Of a stretch of 64,000 nt of DNA, positions 29,793-41,743 are shown in pieces. Position numbers and translations under genes: made by a program. Source of the stretch: Photorhabdus bodei (GTDB lineage: Bacteria > Pseudomonadota > Gammaproteobacteria > Enterobacterales > Enterobacteriaceae); assembly GCF_003287735.1 (NCBI RefSeq), contig NZ_NSCM01000002.1:248001-312000 (forward strand), written 5' to 3'. The notes under the pieces are model-generated. The model did not search any database, had not been told where the DNA came from, and was given only the letters and a program-made list of their open reading frames with translations. Within the stretch, counting starts at the first letter, position 1, and every line of letters starts with the position of its first letter.

Positions 29793-31169
29793 TTATTTGT
29801 CTGAGTCTCGGTTCGTTTGAGGATATTGAGAATTAATACCATTTAGATTACGTATTAATAAGGCGTAATTAATATCAATTTGTTTAGGAATTGGTAAATA
29901 GGCAATATACCCATCCCCAAGCGCAACTTCCATTGGTTGGCCTTTTTTATCCTGCATTGCTTCCAGTGTAAACTGGATATTGCCTGATGGTGTCATTAAT
30001 TCGAGACGGTCTCCGATCATGAATTTATTCTTGACAGCAACTTCAGCCAATCCGTTGACTCGCTCACCTGTAAATTCACCAACAAATTGTTGGGTATCGG
30101 ATATCGAGTAACCGTATTCATAAGTCTGATAGGCATCATGGGTATGACGGCGCAAAAATCCTTCGGTATAGCCGCGATGAGCAAGTCCTTCTAACGTTGT
30201 TAGCAGCGTTGGATCAAAAGGTTTCCCTGCAACGGCATCATCAATGGCTCGGCGGTAAACTTGTGCTGTGCGAGCGCAGTAATAGAAGGATTTTGTTCGT
30301 CCTTCGATTTTCAGAGAGTGAACACCCATTTTAGTTAATCGCTCAACATGTTCAACTGCACGTAAATCTTTGGAATTCATGATGTAAGTACCATGTTCAT
30401 CTTCGAAAGCTGACATATATTCACCAGGGCGTTTTGCTTCTTCGAACGTAAATACTTTATCTGTTGGAGTGCCTTTTCCCAATGTTGGCTCGATACTTTT
30501 TGTCGGTATCGGTTCATGCATATGCACAATATTACCGATATCATCTTCTTTGCCTTCTTGGACATGATATTCCCAACGGCAGGCATTAGTGCAGGTTCCC
30601 TGATTGGGATCTCGTTTATTAATATAGCCGGATAATAGGCAACGACCGGAATAAGCCATACACAACGCGCCATGTACGAAAACTTCCAGTTCCATATCGG
30701 GAACCTGCTGGCGAATCTCGTTAATTTCATCCAGTGAAAGTTCACGGGAAAGAATGACCCGTGTTAGTCCCATTTGTTGCCAGAATTTTACTGTCGCCCA
30801 GTTAACCGCGTTAGCTTGAACGGAAAGATGAATTTCCATTTCAGGAAAAGCTTCACGAACCATCATAATCAGTCCGGGATCAGACATAATGAGAGCATCA
30901 GGTCCCATATCAATGACAGGCTTTAGATCACGGATAAAAGTTTTCAATTTGGCATTGTGAGGAGCAATATTGACCACAACGTAAAAGCGCTTACCAAGTT
31001 CATGAGCTTCTTTAATGCCGAGTGCCAGATTTTCGTGATTAAATTCATTATTGCGGACACGCAGGCTGTAACGTGGTTGACCAGCATATACGGCATCTGC
31101 GCCATAGGCAAAAGCATAGCGCATATTTTTCAGCGAACCGGCAGGGGAAAGTAATTCTGGAGTAAACAT
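29793..31169 (-). CDS. trhP: TrhP (YegQ), tRNA 5-hydroxyuridine synthesis protein
   Basis: U32 peptidase-like protein that in E. coli is needed for prephenate-dependent formation of 5-hydroxyuridine at tRNA position 34. It has 458 residues (E. coli 453). It starts MFTPELLSPAGSLKNMRYAFAYGADAVYAG. It has a Cys cluster, CMAYSGRC then TCTNACRW (about residues 170-200), of the iron-sulfur type, and a SLKIEGRTKSFYYCARTAQVYRRAID segment typical of the family. cyaR follows downstream and yegP lies upstream on the same strand. Confidence 0.93.
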   Translation of the reverse strand: MFTPELLSPAGSLKNMRYAFAYGADAVYAGQPRYSLRVRNNEFNHENLALGIKEAHELGKRFYVVVNIAPHNAKLKTFIRDLKPVIDMGPDALIMSDPGLIMMVREAFPEMEIHLSVQANAVNWATVKFWQQMGLTRVILSRELSLDEINEIRQQVPDMELEVFVHGALCMAYSGRCLLSGYINKRDPNQGTCTNACRWEYHVQEGKEDDIGNIVHMHEPIPTKSIEPTLGKGTPTDKVFTFEEAKRPGEYMSAFEDEHGTYIMNSKDLRAVEHVERLTKMGVHSLKIEGRTKSFYYCARTAQVYRRAIDDAVAGKPFDPTLLTTLEGLAHRGYTEGFLRRHTHDAYQTYEYGYSISDTQQFVGEFTGERVNGLAEVAVKNKFMIGDRLELMTPSGNIQFTLEAMQDKKGQPMEVALGDGYIAYLPIPKQIDINYALLIRNLNGINSQYPQTNRDSDK

Positions 31170-31303
31170 GGTTAAAAAATTCTCGGTTTGAGTTGAGATG
31201 AGTTTTCACTATAAAAAGTAAGGATAAGGCTGGGGATTCTAACGCTTAATTTGTTGGGGATACAAATTTATTAGCACGAAACGTTCTGTTGATCGATGAA
31301 TAG

Positions 31304-31344
31304 CGCCTTATCAATTGACGATAGCTTTCAACTGATAAGGTGCG
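31304..31344 (-). terminator. Hairpin after yegP
   Basis: CGCCTTATCA and TGATAAGGTG form a ten-base stem with a 19-base loop about 20 bases past the yegP stop. There is no T-run, so the role is uncertain. Confidence 0.35.
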
Positions 31345-31362
31345 GTTTATCATGAAAAAATA

Positions 31363-31707
31363 TTATTCTGACTTTGTCAGATCTCGAACATTGACGCTAG
31401 AGCCATGTTTAATTGCAGATTGAATGCCTTTTTTGACTGCCACTTCGTTATCGTAAGATTCGCTGATGCCGATAACTTGATAGTTTCTCGCTTTCAGCAC
31501 GAAATAGGACTTGCCAGATTTGTTTTCTCTGATTTCGAAGTTTTTTTCTGCTGGTGAATTTGCTTGGACAGAACGAATTCCTTTATTCGCTGCTGCCTTG
31601 GTAGTATACATTTCACTGGTAAGGATAACTTCACCGTTTGATGCTTTTAAATTGAAGTAATACTGCTTGTTTTTTGTTCTCTTAAGATCATAATGACCTA
31701 CAGCCAT
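31363..31707 (-). CDS. yegP: YegP, tandem DUF1508 protein
   Basis: 114 residues made of two DUF1508 repeats, QYYFNLKASNGEVILTSEMYTTKAAANKGIRSV and SYFVLKARNYQVIGISESYDNEVAVKKGIQSA, as in E. coli YegP (110 residues). The ATG at 31707 has a perfect GGAGGAA ribosome site eight bases upstream; the open frame before it adds five codons. The function is unknown. It sits between baeR and trhP on the same strand, the E. coli gene order. Confidence 0.88.
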   Translation of the reverse strand: MAVGHYDLKRTKNKQYYFNLKASNGEVILTSEMYTTKAAANKGIRSVQANSPAEKNFEIRENKSGKSYFVLKARNYQVIGISESYDNEVAVKKGIQSAIKHGSSVNVRDLTKSE

Positions 31708-31804
31708 AAGAAATTCCTCCAATTAAAGGTAAGTATTTTTAATATAGCTGAATTTCTGACCGGTGAAAGGTTGAAAGAAATTTAATTCAGTTAAAGTGTG
31801 ACAG

Positions 31805-32509
31805 TTATAACAAACGGCATATATCCGCTTCCCATCGGTAACCAAGTCCATAAATAGAACGAATGAATGTTTTACTGTTATCCAATTGTTCCAGTTTACG
31901 GCGTAAATTTTTAATGTGGCTATCAATGGTACGGTCTGTCACGATTCGGTGATCGTCATATAGATTATTCAATAGTTTATCGCGGGAAAATACTTGCCCA
32001 GGGCGACTTGCCATCGTTTTTAATAACCGGAATTCAACCGGGGTCAAATCCAGTATTTTATCGCGGTAACGTGCTTGGAAACAGGCTTCGTCAATTTGTA
32101 GATCGCTTTGCTTGACAATATCTTGTGGTCGGTAACAACGACGAAGAATTGTTTTAACTCGCGCGACAATTTCACGCGGGCTGTAAGGTTTACAAATATA
32201 ATCATCTGCCCCGATTTCCAATCCAAGTAAACGGTCAATTTCTTCCGTCTTGGCGGTGACCATAATAATTGGTACGTCAGAGAAGCGGCGAATTTCCCGA
32301 CAAATAGAGATGCCATCACAACCTGGAAGCATTAAATCCAGCAAAATAATATCTGGATTGTGTTGCTGTACATGGGAGACCGCTTCATCACCTCGCAGTA
32401 GCCATTGGGTTTCGTAATCAGCCGCCCGCAAGTAATCAACCAGCAATTGCCCAAGCTTTGGCTCATCTTCAACAATCAAAACAGTATAATGCCCAAATTC
32501 TGTACTCAT
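31805..32509 (-). CDS. baeR: BaeR, envelope-stress response regulator
   Basis: OmpR-family response regulator of the BaeSR system. Receiver: [11 protein letters not shown] (acid pocket), [11 protein letters not shown] (phospho-Asp), CKPYSPRE (Lys). The C-terminal winged helix contains [16 protein letters not shown] and the wing sequence [11 protein letters not shown]. It is 234 residues (E. coli 240) and overlaps the end of baeS by four bases. It should activate mdtA from the box at 41427-41446. Confidence 0.95.
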   Translation of the reverse strand: MSTEFGHYTVLIVEDEPKLGQLLVDYLRAADYETQWLLRGDEAVSHVQQHNPDIILLDLMLPGCDGISICREIRRFSDVPIIMVTAKTEEIDRLLGLEIGADDYICKPYSPREIVARVKTILRRCYRPQDIVKQSDLQIDEACFQARYRDKILDLTPVEFRLLKTMASRPGQVFSRDKLLNNLYDDHRIVTDRTIDSHIKNLRRKLEQLDNSKTFIRSIYGLGYRWEADICRLL

Positions 32510-33894
32510 AACGTTTCGTCGTCGAGGGATTCAGTTAGCGGCAATTCTACGATAATTCTCAGGCCGCCTAAAGGTGAGGGTTCGGCATGGATCGTACCGT
32601 TATGTGCTTCAACGATGTTATTGCAAATGGCTAACCCAAGTCCTGATCCACCACTGGCACGGTTTCGTGAGGATTCACTGCGGTAGAATCGTTCAAAAAC
32701 CTGTTGGCATTGCTCTGGTGACAAGCCGGGCTTGCTGTCCTCCCAATTCAGAATGAAGTGGTTATCGTCAGAACAACCTTTGATGATCAATTTTCCATTA
32801 TCAGCGGTATAGCGAAGACTATTTTCCAGTAAATTATGAAATAGCTGAGTCAATCTGCTTGGGTCAGCAAACACCATAATAATTTCAGGAAGTTTAACAT
32901 CCACTTGGATTTGTTTATCAAGGAAACGTCCATGATAAGATGCGATAGCAACCTGAATTAACTCACTGATGTTGATAAATTCTTTCCGGTATGCCAGCGC
33001 CCCGCGATCGGATAGAGATAGCTGGTGTAGATCATCAACCAGTTTGGTCAATGTGGTAATTTCAGCCAATAACGAATTGAGTGTTTCTGGCGTTGGTTTG
33101 TGAACACCATCCTGTAACGCTTCCAATTCACCACGCAATATAGAAAGGGGAGTGCGCAGTTCATGAGAAATATCCGCCATATACTCGCGACGCATCTGCT
33201 CGTTTTTTTCCAAGGTACTGGCGAGCTGGTTAAAATTGTGGGCAAGCTGACCAATTTCATCTTTACTTGATGGTGTGACTCGGGCACTGAAATCACCGGC
33301 CGCCAGTTTATGCGTCCCTTCAACCAAACGTTTAACGGGTTTTAACATACCGCGGGATAATAATAGCGTGGCTATCATTGCTAGCAAGGTAGATAAACCG
33401 GCAATTACCCAGCTTGTCAGTTGTTGTTGGCGATCAAAACTGATATCCGCTTGACGGGTAATTTTATCTGATGTGCTAACAATGACCCAGCCAACGACTT
33501 GATGATGATAGATGATCGGTTTGCGATAAGTCTCTGACGGGATTTTACCTTCGTGACCGACCAGCGGTTTCATGTCACTGTCCACCACCCAAAATTGAGT
33601 TCGCCAACCGCGGGGTGGTGGACCTTGATGGCTTTCACTGGTTTGTTCAATGGAGCGGATGATTTGAAAAATTACCCGGTCATTCCTTTTTAAGAATTTC
33701 CAACTGCCATATTGTTGATATTGTTCGGCCAGTGCTTCGGCTAACATGGCAGTACGTAACTGGATATTTTGTTTTATATAACCAATAAAACCATACTGGA
33801 AGCTGCTTCTTACGCCCCAGTGCATGGTGATGAGTACTAGCATGCAAGTGGCGAAAATGGCCATAAACAGTTTACCACTGATGCTGAGTTTCAT
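32506..33894 (-). CDS. baeS: BaeS, envelope-stress sensor histidine kinase
   Basis: Inner-membrane kinase partner of BaeR, responding to envelope stress and toxic compounds. The ATG at 33894 overlaps the mdtC stop (ATGA) and gives [19 protein letters not shown] as TM1. A periplasmic sensor domain, TM2 near residues 165-185 and a HAMP domain follow, then the H-box [20 protein letters not shown], the N-box [13 protein letters not shown] and the G-box [16 protein letters not shown]. The 14-codon upstream extension is discarded. It belongs to the mdtABC-baeSR operon; E. coli has mdtD between mdtC and baeS, absent here. Confidence 0.94.
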   Translation of the reverse strand: MKLSISGKLFMAIFATCMLVLITMHWGVRSSFQYGFIGYIKQNIQLRTAMLAEALAEQYQQYGSWKFLKRNDRVIFQIIRSIEQTSESHQGPPPRGWRTQFWVVDSDMKPLVGHEGKIPSETYRKPIIYHHQVVGWVIVSTSDKITRQADISFDRQQQLTSWVIAGLSTLLAMIATLLLSRGMLKPVKRLVEGTHKLAAGDFSARVTPSSKDEIGQLAHNFNQLASTLEKNEQMRREYMADISHELRTPLSILRGELEALQDGVHKPTPETLNSLLAEITTLTKLVDDLHQLSLSDRGALAYRKEFINISELIQVAIASYHGRFLDKQIQVDVKLPEIIMVFADPSRLTQLFHNLLENSLRYTADNGKLIIKGCSDDNHFILNWEDSKPGLSPEQCQQVFERFYRSESSRNRASGGSGLGLAICNNIVEAHNGTIHAEPSPLGGLRIIVELPLTESLDDETL

Positions 33895-36800
33895 GATTGC
33901 TCCATAATTTGTCTGGTGGTACGCCGTTGTTGCCATTTTTCCCTTAGTCGATCAAAACAGAGATAAACAACCGGTGTGGTATACAGTGTTAAAAGCTGGC
34001 TCATAACCAAACCACCCACAATGGTTATTCCTAAGGGTTGGCGTAATTCCGTACCGTCGCCACTACTCAAAACCAGTGGCAGGGCACCAAACAAGGCGGC
34101 CAGTGTGGTCATCAGAATCGGACGGAAACGTAACAGGCTGGCTTGGAATATCGCATCACGGGCGCGAATATTATCGTTACGTTGGGCTTCAATAGCAAAG
34201 TCCACCATAATAATGGCGTTCTTTTTCACGATACCAATCAATAACATGATGCCTATTAATGCTATCAGGCTGAATGGTGTGTCAAACAGTTCCAATGCCA
34301 GCAGGGCACCAATACCGGCGGAAGGCAGGGTAGAGAGAATAGTCAATGGATGGATATAACTTTCATACAGGATCCCTAGCACCAGATAGACGGTAATAAT
34401 GGCAGCCAGAATCAAGAATAATTGTGATTTCAGGGTTTCCTGGAAAATCTGGGCGGTGCCTGCAAAAGTGCCACGAACCGTTGAAGGTACACCAAGTTCG
34501 GTTATGGTTCTTTCAATCGTATTGATAGCATCAGAGAGGGTATAGCCTTCGGATATATTGAAAGCAATGGTTGAAGCAGCGGAAAGCCCCTGATGATTTA
34601 CACTGAGTGGCGCGTTAGCCGGTTGCCAGTGAGCAAAATAGGAGAGAGGAATGGCTTTTCCTTGATTGTTAATCACAAACATTTTTTCCAGTGCGCTGAC
34701 ATCCTGTGTATATTCTGGTGCAACTTCCATTACCACCTTGTACTGATTAAGTGGTTGATAAATAGTGGATATTTGTCGCTGACCAAAAGCATTATTCAGC
34801 AAATTATTGGCTTCACTGACATTAATGCCCAGACGAGACATGGTATCGCGGTCATAGATTATTGCCATTTCAGCCCCTTTATCCTCTTTATCTGAATTCA
34901 CGTCAGTCAGTTGCGGCAATTGCCCTAATGCTTTACGTATAACAGGCTCCCATTTGCGAAGATCATTCAGATCATCTGCCAGCAATGTGAATTGATAGCT
35001 GGCATTAGCTTGGCGACCGCCAGCCCTGATATCTTGTACCGGAATGAGAAATAGATTTGCTCCCGGTTCATTGGCAAGTTTAATTCTCAGGCGTGAGATA
35101 ACCTGTTCAGCGTTTTCTGAACGCTCTTTCAATGGCTTTAGAGAGATAAACATAAAGCCATTATTTACCCGCCCACCACCGGTAAAACCGATAACGCTGT
35201 CTACCGTAGGATCTGCATTGATTGTCTGCATGAAATTTTTCATTTTTTCACGCATGGATTGGAAAGAGATACTTTGATCTGCCCGAACAAACCCTAGCAA
35301 CCGACCGGTATCCTGCTCTGGGAAGAAAGTTTTGGGGATATTGATATAGAGCCAAACATTTAGGGCAATGATGCCGGCCAAAATTAACAATACCCAACGG
35401 CTATGATTAAGAACCCACATCAGGGAGCGTCCGTAAACTTGCTGAATTTTCAGTAGAACTTTACCGAATCCTCGTATTTTCTTCTGTGCTTTGGGGCGCT
35501 GAGATTTTAGTAAATGAGCGCACATCATTGGCGTTAGTGTTAGAGAAACTAATAGTGAGATGCTGATTGATGTGGTTAGGGTAATGGCAAATTCACGGAA
35601 CAGCCGACCAACCAATCCATCCATGAGCAGAAGCGGGATAAAGACTGCTACCAGCGAAATACTCATCGAGAGGACCGTAAAACCCACTTCCCGGACACCC
35701 TGTAGGGCCGCTTGCATGGGTTTTATGCCTGCTTCAAGGTGGCGGGAAATATTCTCCAGTACCACAATCGCATCATCTACCACAAATCCTGTGGCAACCG
35801 TTAGCGCCATTAAGGAAAGATTGTTCAAACTGAAACCGCACAGATACATAGCGGTAAATGTGCCAATGAGTGAAACAGGTACCGCAATGGCAGGGATCAA
35901 TGTCGCGCGACCAGAACGCAAGAACAGGAATACCACCAGAATGACCAGCCCGATAGCAATCACCAATGCTCGTTCTACTTCCACTATTGAAGCACGAATA
36001 GTTGGTGTGCGGTCTTGAGCAACTTTAAGTTGAATACTGGCAGGAATAGATTCACGTAATGCAGGTAATTGTTCACGGATACGGTTTACTGTGGCGATAA
36101 TATTCGCGCCAGCCTCACGGCGAATAATCAACAAAATAGCCGGTTTACCGCCAGACATTCCGGCAGCCCTGACATTCTGAACAGAATCTTTTACATTTGC
36201 TACATCCTGCAATCGCACTGGTGAATTGTTGTTGTAGTGAACGATGATCGGGCGATAGTTTTCGGCTGTTTTTAACTCATCATTCGTTTGAATTTGCCAA
36301 TGTTGCTGATCGGAATCCACATATCCTTGTGGGCGGCGAACATTGGCATTGCTGATAGCTTTGCGTACCGCATCCAGCGAAACCCCCTGATGAAACAGGG
36401 CGCCAGGATTCAATTCAACTCTGACTGCGGGTAATGAACTTCCGCCAACAGAGACTTCACTGACACCTTCAACTTGGGCGATTTTCTGAGCCAGTTGAGT
36501 AGACGCAAAATCATAAAGCTGCCCCTGATTATAGGTATCGGAAGTCAATGTGAGGATCATGATTGGGGCATCAGACGGGTTGACTTTGTAATAATGCGGC
36601 CTGCTCGGCATACCGGAAGGCAACAGACTTTGAGCGGCATTCAGCGCTGCCTGTACATCCCGTGCTGCACTGTTAATATCACGATTGAGATCAAATTCAA
36701 GCGTGATATTGGTATTGCCAAGGGAGCTACTGGACGTCATTTCATTGACTCCGGCAATTCGTCCTAAGGCGTGCTCCAGTGGAGTCGCGACAGATGAGGC

Positions 36801-36977
36801 CATTGTTTCCGGTGAAGCGCCCGGTAATGAGGCGTAAACGGAGATCACCGGAAAATCCACTTGTGGTAAAGGAGAAACCGGCAACAGGGTAAATCCCAAT
36901 ACCCCACATAGGGTTATGGCTAAACTCAATAGCGTGGTGGCCACAGGGCGTTGGATAAATAAGGCAAAAAATTTCAC
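33891..36977 (-). CDS. mdtC: MdtC, RND multidrug efflux transporter subunit
   Basis: Inner-membrane RND pump that together with MdtB forms the heteromultimeric MdtABC-TolC efflux system (bile salts, novobiocin and others in E. coli). It is 1028 residues (E. coli 1025) with twelve membrane segments and two large periplasmic loops. It starts [27 protein letters not shown]4 contains [17 protein letters not shown] with the proton-relay Asp pair. The stop overlaps baeS and the start overlaps mdtB by four bases, so the operon is translationally coupled. Confidence 0.95.
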   Translation of the reverse strand: MKFFALFIQRPVATTLLSLAITLCGVLGFTLLPVSPLPQVDFPVISVYASLPGASPETMASSVATPLEHALGRIAGVNEMTSSSSLGNTNITLEFDLNRDINSAARDVQAALNAAQSLLPSGMPSRPHYYKVNPSDAPIMILTLTSDTYNQGQLYDFASTQLAQKIAQVEGVSEVSVGGSSLPAVRVELNPGALFHQGVSLDAVRKAISNANVRRPQGYVDSDQQHWQIQTNDELKTAENYRPIIVHYNNNSPVRLQDVANVKDSVQNVRAAGMSGGKPAILLIIRREAGANIIATVNRIREQLPALRESIPASIQLKVAQDRTPTIRASIVEVERALVIAIGLVILVVFLFLRSGRATLIPAIAVPVSLIGTFTAMYLCGFSLNNLSLMALTVATGFVVDDAIVVLENISRHLEAGIKPMQAALQGVREVGFTVLSMSISLVAVFIPLLLMDGLVGRLFREFAITLTTSISISLLVSLTLTPMMCAHLLKSQRPKAQKKIRGFGKVLLKIQQVYGRSLMWVLNHSRWVLLILAGIIALNVWLYINIPKTFFPEQDTGRLLGFVRADQSISFQSMREKMKNFMQTINADPTVDSVIGFTGGGRVNNGFMFISLKPLKERSENAEQVISRLRIKLANEPGANLFLIPVQDIRAGGRQANASYQFTLLADDLNDLRKWEPVIRKALGQLPQLTDVNSDKEDKGAEMAIIYDRDTMSRLGINVSEANNLLNNAFGQRQISTIYQPLNQYKVVMEVAPEYTQDVSALEKMFVINNQGKAIPLSYFAHWQPANAPLSVNHQGLSAASTIAFNISEGYTLSDAINTIERTITELGVPSTVRGTFAGTAQIFQETLKSQLFLILAAIITVYLVLGILYESYIHPLTILSTLPSAGIGALLALELFDTPFSLIALIGIMLLIGIVKKNAIIMVDFAIEAQRNDNIRARDAIFQASLLRFRPILMTTLAALFGALPLVLSSGDGTELRQPLGITIVGGLVMSQLLTLYTTPVVYLCFDRLREKWQQRRTTRQIMEQS

Positions 36978-39900
36978 CGCGGCTCCTGATGATCAATAGA
37001 TGAGGTGTTTGAAACTGAGAGCTGGCGATTGCGGCGATAGTGGGCCAGACGGTCAAACAGTAAATAGATCACTGGCGTAGTAAACAGTGTCAGGATCTGG
37101 CTCATAATCAATCCACCTACCATACAGATACCCAGAGGACGGCGTAATTCAGCGCCTACACCGGAGCTAAGCATCAAGGGGAGTGCTCCAAGTAATGCGG
37201 CCATTGTGGTCATCAGAATCGGACGGAAGCGCAATAAGCACGCTTGATAAATGGCTTCGTAAGGCGATAATCCCTGTTCACGCTCCGCTGACAGCGCAAA
37301 ATCGATCATCATGATGGCGTTTTTCTTCACAATACCTATCAACAAGATAATGCCGATGATCGCAATGACATCCAGTTCATGACCTGCCATCATCAGCGCT
37401 AATAGTGCACCCACTCCCGCTGTCGGTAATGTGGAGAGGATTGTCACCGGATGGATGAAGCTTTCATACAGTATGCCTAGCACGATATACATGGCGATAA
37501 TGGCCGCCGCGATTAGCCACAATGTATTGCCCAGTGCGCTTTCAAATGCCAGTGTTGTTCCCTGGAATTGTGTGGAAATGTCTTTGGGCATTTTGATCAA
37601 TTGTGCGGCATCACGAACAGCATTGACCGCCTGTTCGAGAGAAGCATCCTCGGCAACGTTGAAAGAAAATGTTGCTGAGGGAAATTGAGCCAGATGATTG
37701 ATTGCCAGTGGGCCAAATCTTTGTTCAATAGTTGCAATAGTTCTGAGAGGTACGACATGGCCGTCAGTTCCGTTAAGGCGGATGTTATCAAATGCTGCCA
37801 GCCCTGGAGTCGATGTCACATCATGTTCCAAGATGATCCGATACTGATTAGCCTGCGTATAAATGGTTGAAATTAGCCGCTGGCCAAATGCGTTATAGAG
37901 TGCGTTATCTATAGCGGCCATTGAGATGCCCAATCGGCTGGCAATGTCTCGGTCTACTTTAACGTAGGCGATCAGCCCCTGATCTTGCCAGTCACTGCTG
38001 ATATCAACTAGCTCTGCTCTCTGCTTTAGTTCAGCCAGCAATTTTGGCACCCAGATACTCAGTTCATCCAGAGAGGTTGCCTGCAAAGTGAATTGGTATT
38101 GGGTACGGGTAACCTGAGTGTCAATCGTCAAATCCTGCATCGGTTGCAGATAGAGCTTTATGCCGGGTATAGCGGCAACTTTTTCCTGCAAACGCGGAAT
38201 AATGTCAACGATTCTGTCATCACGCTGATTGAGTGGTTTTAGCGTGATTTGCAATCGCCCGTTATTCAATGTTGGGTTACTGCCATCAACGCCTACAAAA
38301 GTGGTGACATTTTCTACTGTCGGGTCTTGCAGTAATAAGGATGAAACCTGCTGTTGTTTATTCACCATTGCAGCAAAGGAAATGGATTGCGGCGCTTCCA
38401 GTGTTCCCTGAATCAGCCCATTATCCTGTGATGGAAAAAATCCTTTTGGAATCATCAGATAGAGCAGGGCAGTTAGCACCAATGTGCTTAGGGCGATGCT
38501 AAAGGTGATCCACGGATGGTTCAGTGCTCTTTTTAGCCATACAGCATAACCGGCAATCATTTGTTCAAAAAAGCGTTCACTGGCTTGTTCAAAACGATTG
38601 TGTTTTATCTGTGATTCCGGTTTCAATATTCGAGCGCACATCATGGGGGTTAATGTCAGTGAGACAATGGCTGAAATCAGAATTGCCACGGCCAAGGTAA
38701 TTGCAAACTCACGAAACAGGCGGCCAACGATATCGCCCATAAAAAGCAGCGGGATCAGTACCGCAATCAAAGAGAAAGTCAGGGAGATAATGGTAAAACC
38801 GATTTCACCCGCGCCTTTTAATGCTGCTGTCATCGGTTTCTCGCCTTGTTCTATGTAACGGGAGATATTTTCAATGACCACAATGGCATCGTCCACGACA
38901 AAACCGGTGGCAATGGTGAGCGCCATTAGCGTCAGATTATTGACGGAGAAACCGCAGAAATACATCACTGCGAATGTACCGATCAGTGAAAGAGGAACGG
39001 CGATACTGGGGATAAGTGTTGCGATACCGTTACGTAAAAACAGATAAATCACCATAACAACCAGTGCAATTGCCAGTAACAGCTCAAACTGAACATCTTT
39101 CACTGAGGCACGAATGGTTGTCGTGCGGTCAGTCAGGATTTTCATATCGACGAACTTTGGCAAGCTGCTGATAAGTTCCGGCAACATCTGACGAATGTTA
39201 TCTGTAGTTTCAATCACATTGGCACCTGGCTGGCGCTGAACATTAATCACAATGGCTTGTTTGTTATTTGACCATGCACCTAGTTTGGTGTTTTCAGCGC
39301 CTTGTTCAATGGTTGCGACATCTTGTAACCGTACCGGTGAGCCGTTTTTATAGGCAATGATCAAGTTGCGGTAATCATTTACTGACTTCATCTGATCGTT
39401 GGCCGAAAGCGTGACAGAGCGAGTCGGGCCATCAAGGCTACCTTTGGCGGAGTTAACGTTAGCATTGTTGATAGCGGTGCGGATCGTTTCGCTATCCAAT
39501 CCCTGTGCAGCGATCGCTTGGGCGTTTAGCTTCACTCTGACGGCTGGTCGCTGGCCGCCGGCGAGTGTCACCAATCCTACACCGTTGACCTGTGAAATTT
39601 TCTGTGCGATACGGGTTTCCACCATATCCTGAATCTGTGTCATCGGCATTGCATCGGAGGTGACAGCTAGCATTAGAATCGGTGGATCAGCGGGATTAAC
39701 TTTGCTGTAGATAGGGGGATAAGGCAGGTCAGTCGGCAATAAATTACTGGCTGCGTTGATAGCCGCCTGCACTTCCTGCTCGGCGACATCTAACGGCAAC
39801 GTTAGCTGGAATTGTAATGTGATAACGGAAGCCCCGCCGGAACTTTGAGATGCCATCTGTTTAAGGCCAGACATCTGCCCGAGTTGGCGCTCCAGTGGTG

Positions 39901-40120
39901 CGGTGACTGCCGAAGTCATCACATCGGGGCTTGCGCCGGGGTAGAGTGTGACCACCTGAATGGTGGGATAGTCCACTTCTGGTAATGCAGACACGGGCAA
40001 CATGCGATAGCCGATAATACCTGCCAGTAGGATTGCTGCCATAAACAGCGTGGTGGCAACAGGTCGCAAGATGAACAGGCGTGATGGTCCGCCTCCTGGG
40101 ATTGGGGAGCTTACCTGCAT
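36974..40120 (-). CDS. mdtB: MdtB, RND multidrug efflux transporter subunit
   Basis: Partner of MdtC in the efflux pump. 1048 residues (E. coli 1040), starting with a short cytoplasmic segment and [19 protein letters not shown] as TM1. It has the same [16 protein letters not shown] motif in TM4. The two pump proteins are clearly paralogous. Its start codon lies at the mdtA stop codon. Confidence 0.95.
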   Translation of the reverse strand: MQVSSPIPGGGPSRLFILRPVATTLFMAAILLAGIIGYRMLPVSALPEVDYPTIQVVTLYPGASPDVMTSAVTAPLERQLGQMSGLKQMASQSSGGASVITLQFQLTLPLDVAEQEVQAAINAASNLLPTDLPYPPIYSKVNPADPPILMLAVTSDAMPMTQIQDMVETRIAQKISQVNGVGLVTLAGGQRPAVRVKLNAQAIAAQGLDSETIRTAINNANVNSAKGSLDGPTRSVTLSANDQMKSVNDYRNLIIAYKNGSPVRLQDVATIEQGAENTKLGAWSNNKQAIVINVQRQPGANVIETTDNIRQMLPELISSLPKFVDMKILTDRTTTIRASVKDVQFELLLAIALVVMVIYLFLRNGIATLIPSIAVPLSLIGTFAVMYFCGFSVNNLTLMALTIATGFVVDDAIVVIENISRYIEQGEKPMTAALKGAGEIGFTIISLTFSLIAVLIPLLFMGDIVGRLFREFAITLAVAILISAIVSLTLTPMMCARILKPESQIKHNRFEQASERFFEQMIAGYAVWLKRALNHPWITFSIALSTLVLTALLYLMIPKGFFPSQDNGLIQGTLEAPQSISFAAMVNKQQQVSSLLLQDPTVENVTTFVGVDGSNPTLNNGRLQITLKPLNQRDDRIVDIIPRLQEKVAAIPGIKLYLQPMQDLTIDTQVTRTQYQFTLQATSLDELSIWVPKLLAELKQRAELVDISSDWQDQGLIAYVKVDRDIASRLGISMAAIDNALYNAFGQRLISTIYTQANQYRIILEHDVTSTPGLAAFDNIRLNGTDGHVVPLRTIATIEQRFGPLAINHLAQFPSATFSFNVAEDASLEQAVNAVRDAAQLIKMPKDISTQFQGTTLAFESALGNTLWLIAAAIIAMYIVLGILYESFIHPVTILSTLPTAGVGALLALMMAGHELDVIAIIGIILLIGIVKKNAIMMIDFALSAEREQGLSPYEAIYQACLLRFRPILMTTMAALLGALPLMLSSGVGAELRRPLGICMVGGLIMSQILTLFTTPVIYLLFDRLAHYRRNRQLSVSNTSSIDHQEPR

Positions 40121-41325
40121 CAGGAATTCTCCGTTTTATCGTGTTTTTGTGGCTGAGGCATATTTGCCATCGGTGTGACAATATCCACCTTAGCGCCATC
40201 TGTCAGGCGATCGATACCATCAGTGACCACTTTATCACCTGCTGCTAAGCCGGTACTGATAACAACGCGTTTTGTATCCTGCAATTTGACCGTGACCAGA
40301 TGTTTGCTGACTTTATTCTCTTTACCTAACATCCAGACAAAATTCCCTTCATTACCCATTTGCAGGGCAGCATTTGGGATCACCACTGCGTTTTCCAGTG
40401 TATCGACTTTAATACGGACATTAACAAACTGATTTGGGAATAAGATGCTATCTTGATTGGAAAAACGGGCTTTCAGCTTAATTGTGCCGGTAGCGGCATC
40501 AATTTGATTATCAATGCTCAACAGTTTTCCTTCGGCAAGTTGTTGCTGGTTATTGCGATCCCAGGCACTAACAGCGACGTTATGATTCGTTTTCTGAGCT
40601 TGTAAAACCGCATTGATATCGTTTTCAGGGAGTGAAAATAGCACATCTACTGGATCGGTTTGGGTAATAACCACGATAGGAGAACTGTTACCACTGGAAA
40701 TAAAATTTCCTACATCGATCTGCTTCAAGCCCACTTTCCCGGAAATGGGAGCGGTAATACGGCTGTAAGTGAGTTGGAGTTTTGCACTATCAATTGCTGC
40801 TTGATCAACTTTCAGACTGGCTTCGTGTTGGCGGACAAGTGCACGTTGATTATCCATTTCTTGTTGGGAAATCAGGTGAGTGTTTGCCAATTTCTGGTAG
40901 CGATTGAGATCCTGACGGGCATTCGCCAATATTGCTTCATCTTTAGCAAGCTGGCCTTTGGCTTGTGCTAGTTGAACTTGAAAAGGGCGTGGATCAATTT
41001 CTGCCAGTAAATCCCCTTGTTTAATTTGTTGTCCTTCCTGAAAGTACAAAGCGATAAGCTGACCTTCAACCCGGCTGGTTACCGTGGCAGTATTGGCGGC
41101 CTGAATGGTGCCAAGCCCGGCCAGAAAGCGAGGAACTGCCTGCTCTTTTGCCGTGGCGACCTGTACAGGGGGTAAAGGGGAATGTCTTAAACCAGAGGAT
41201 TGATCAGATGGGCTAGATTGTTGAGGGGTTTTAAGTTGGTACCAGAAAAATATAGCGGCAGCAATGGCAATAGCGGCCAGTGCTGCACGGAAAAGGAGGG
41301 TACGGTGTTTATTATTTTGATTCAT
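40120..41325 (-). CDS. mdtA: MdtA, periplasmic adaptor of the MdtABC efflux pump
   Basis: Membrane-fusion protein that joins MdtBC to the outer-membrane channel TolC. A single N-terminal membrane helix ([18 protein letters not shown]) is followed by the lipoyl/barrel-sandwich halves ([29 protein letters not shown] and [22 protein letters not shown]), a coiled-coil hairpin between them, and a beta-barrel domain. It has 401 residues (E. coli 415). It is the first gene of mdtABC-baeSR; a BaeR box lies about 100 bases upstream. Confidence 0.95.
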   Translation of the reverse strand: MNQNNKHRTLLFRAALAAIAIAAAIFFWYQLKTPQQSSPSDQSSGLRHSPLPPVQVATAKEQAVPRFLAGLGTIQAANTATVTSRVEGQLIALYFQEGQQIKQGDLLAEIDPRPFQVQLAQAKGQLAKDEAILANARQDLNRYQKLANTHLISQQEMDNQRALVRQHEASLKVDQAAIDSAKLQLTYSRITAPISGKVGLKQIDVGNFISSGNSSPIVVITQTDPVDVLFSLPENDINAVLQAQKTNHNVAVSAWDRNNQQQLAEGKLLSIDNQIDAATGTIKLKARFSNQDSILFPNQFVNVRIKVDTLENAVVIPNAALQMGNEGNFVWMLGKENKVSKHLVTVKLQDTKRVVISTGLAAGDKVVTDGIDRLTDGAKVDIVTPMANMPQPQKHDKTENS

Positions 41326-41426
41326 TTCTTCGACATTCTCTCAAACGCAAGGCCAAGGTATTGCTTGATTATGTCCGACTGAAATATCGGTTTAATCACA
41401 TGCTATTAGTTTAGACAGTGAGGATA

Positions 41427-41446
41427 GGCTAAAAAATGGAGAAAAT
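41427..41446 (-). promoter_or_regulatory. BaeR-box-like site upstream of mdtA
   Basis: On the minus strand ATTTTCTCCATTTTTTAGCC matches the core of the E. coli BaeR box (TTTTTCTCCATDATTGGC): TTTTCTCCAT is exact and the ending GC is kept, with one extra base between. It lies about 100 bases before the mdtA start, a sensible activator position. Confidence 0.6.
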
Positions 41447-41549
41447 GTGGAAAATATGTCAAGGAAGCGCTTTTTAAGGCAAATTAAGGCGTTTTTTGTC
41501 AGTTTTTTCGAGCCGGCTCCAGAAATTATGCAAATGATGCCGCCTCTGT

Positions 41550-41676
41550 TATACCCAATGGATTTCAAGATGCATCGCGACGGCAAGGGAGTGAATCCCC
41601 GGGAGCATAGGTAACGATGTGACCGGGGTGAGTGAGTGCAGCCAACAAAGAGGCAACTTGAAAGATAACGGGTATA
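41550..41676 (-). repeat. ERIC element, copy 6 (full length)
   Basis: About 127 bases between the mdtA promoter and the 3' end of the island's asparagine-synthetase-like gene. It marks the left border of the island. Confidence 0.92.
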
Positions 41677-41743
41677 TTTTTTATTGCTAAATAGCTGCAT
41701 TATTAACAGAATAAACAATGCAGCAATCAATATAATGGTTAAA

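Noticed and set aside
31723..31926. 67-codon minus-strand frame overlapping the end of baeR
   Set aside because: Out-of-frame shadow of baeR and its trailer.
41392..41730. 112-codon minus-strand open frame upstream of mdtA
   Set aside because: ERIC-derived translation (same peptide as in the copy at 25.9 kb) combined with promoter DNA.
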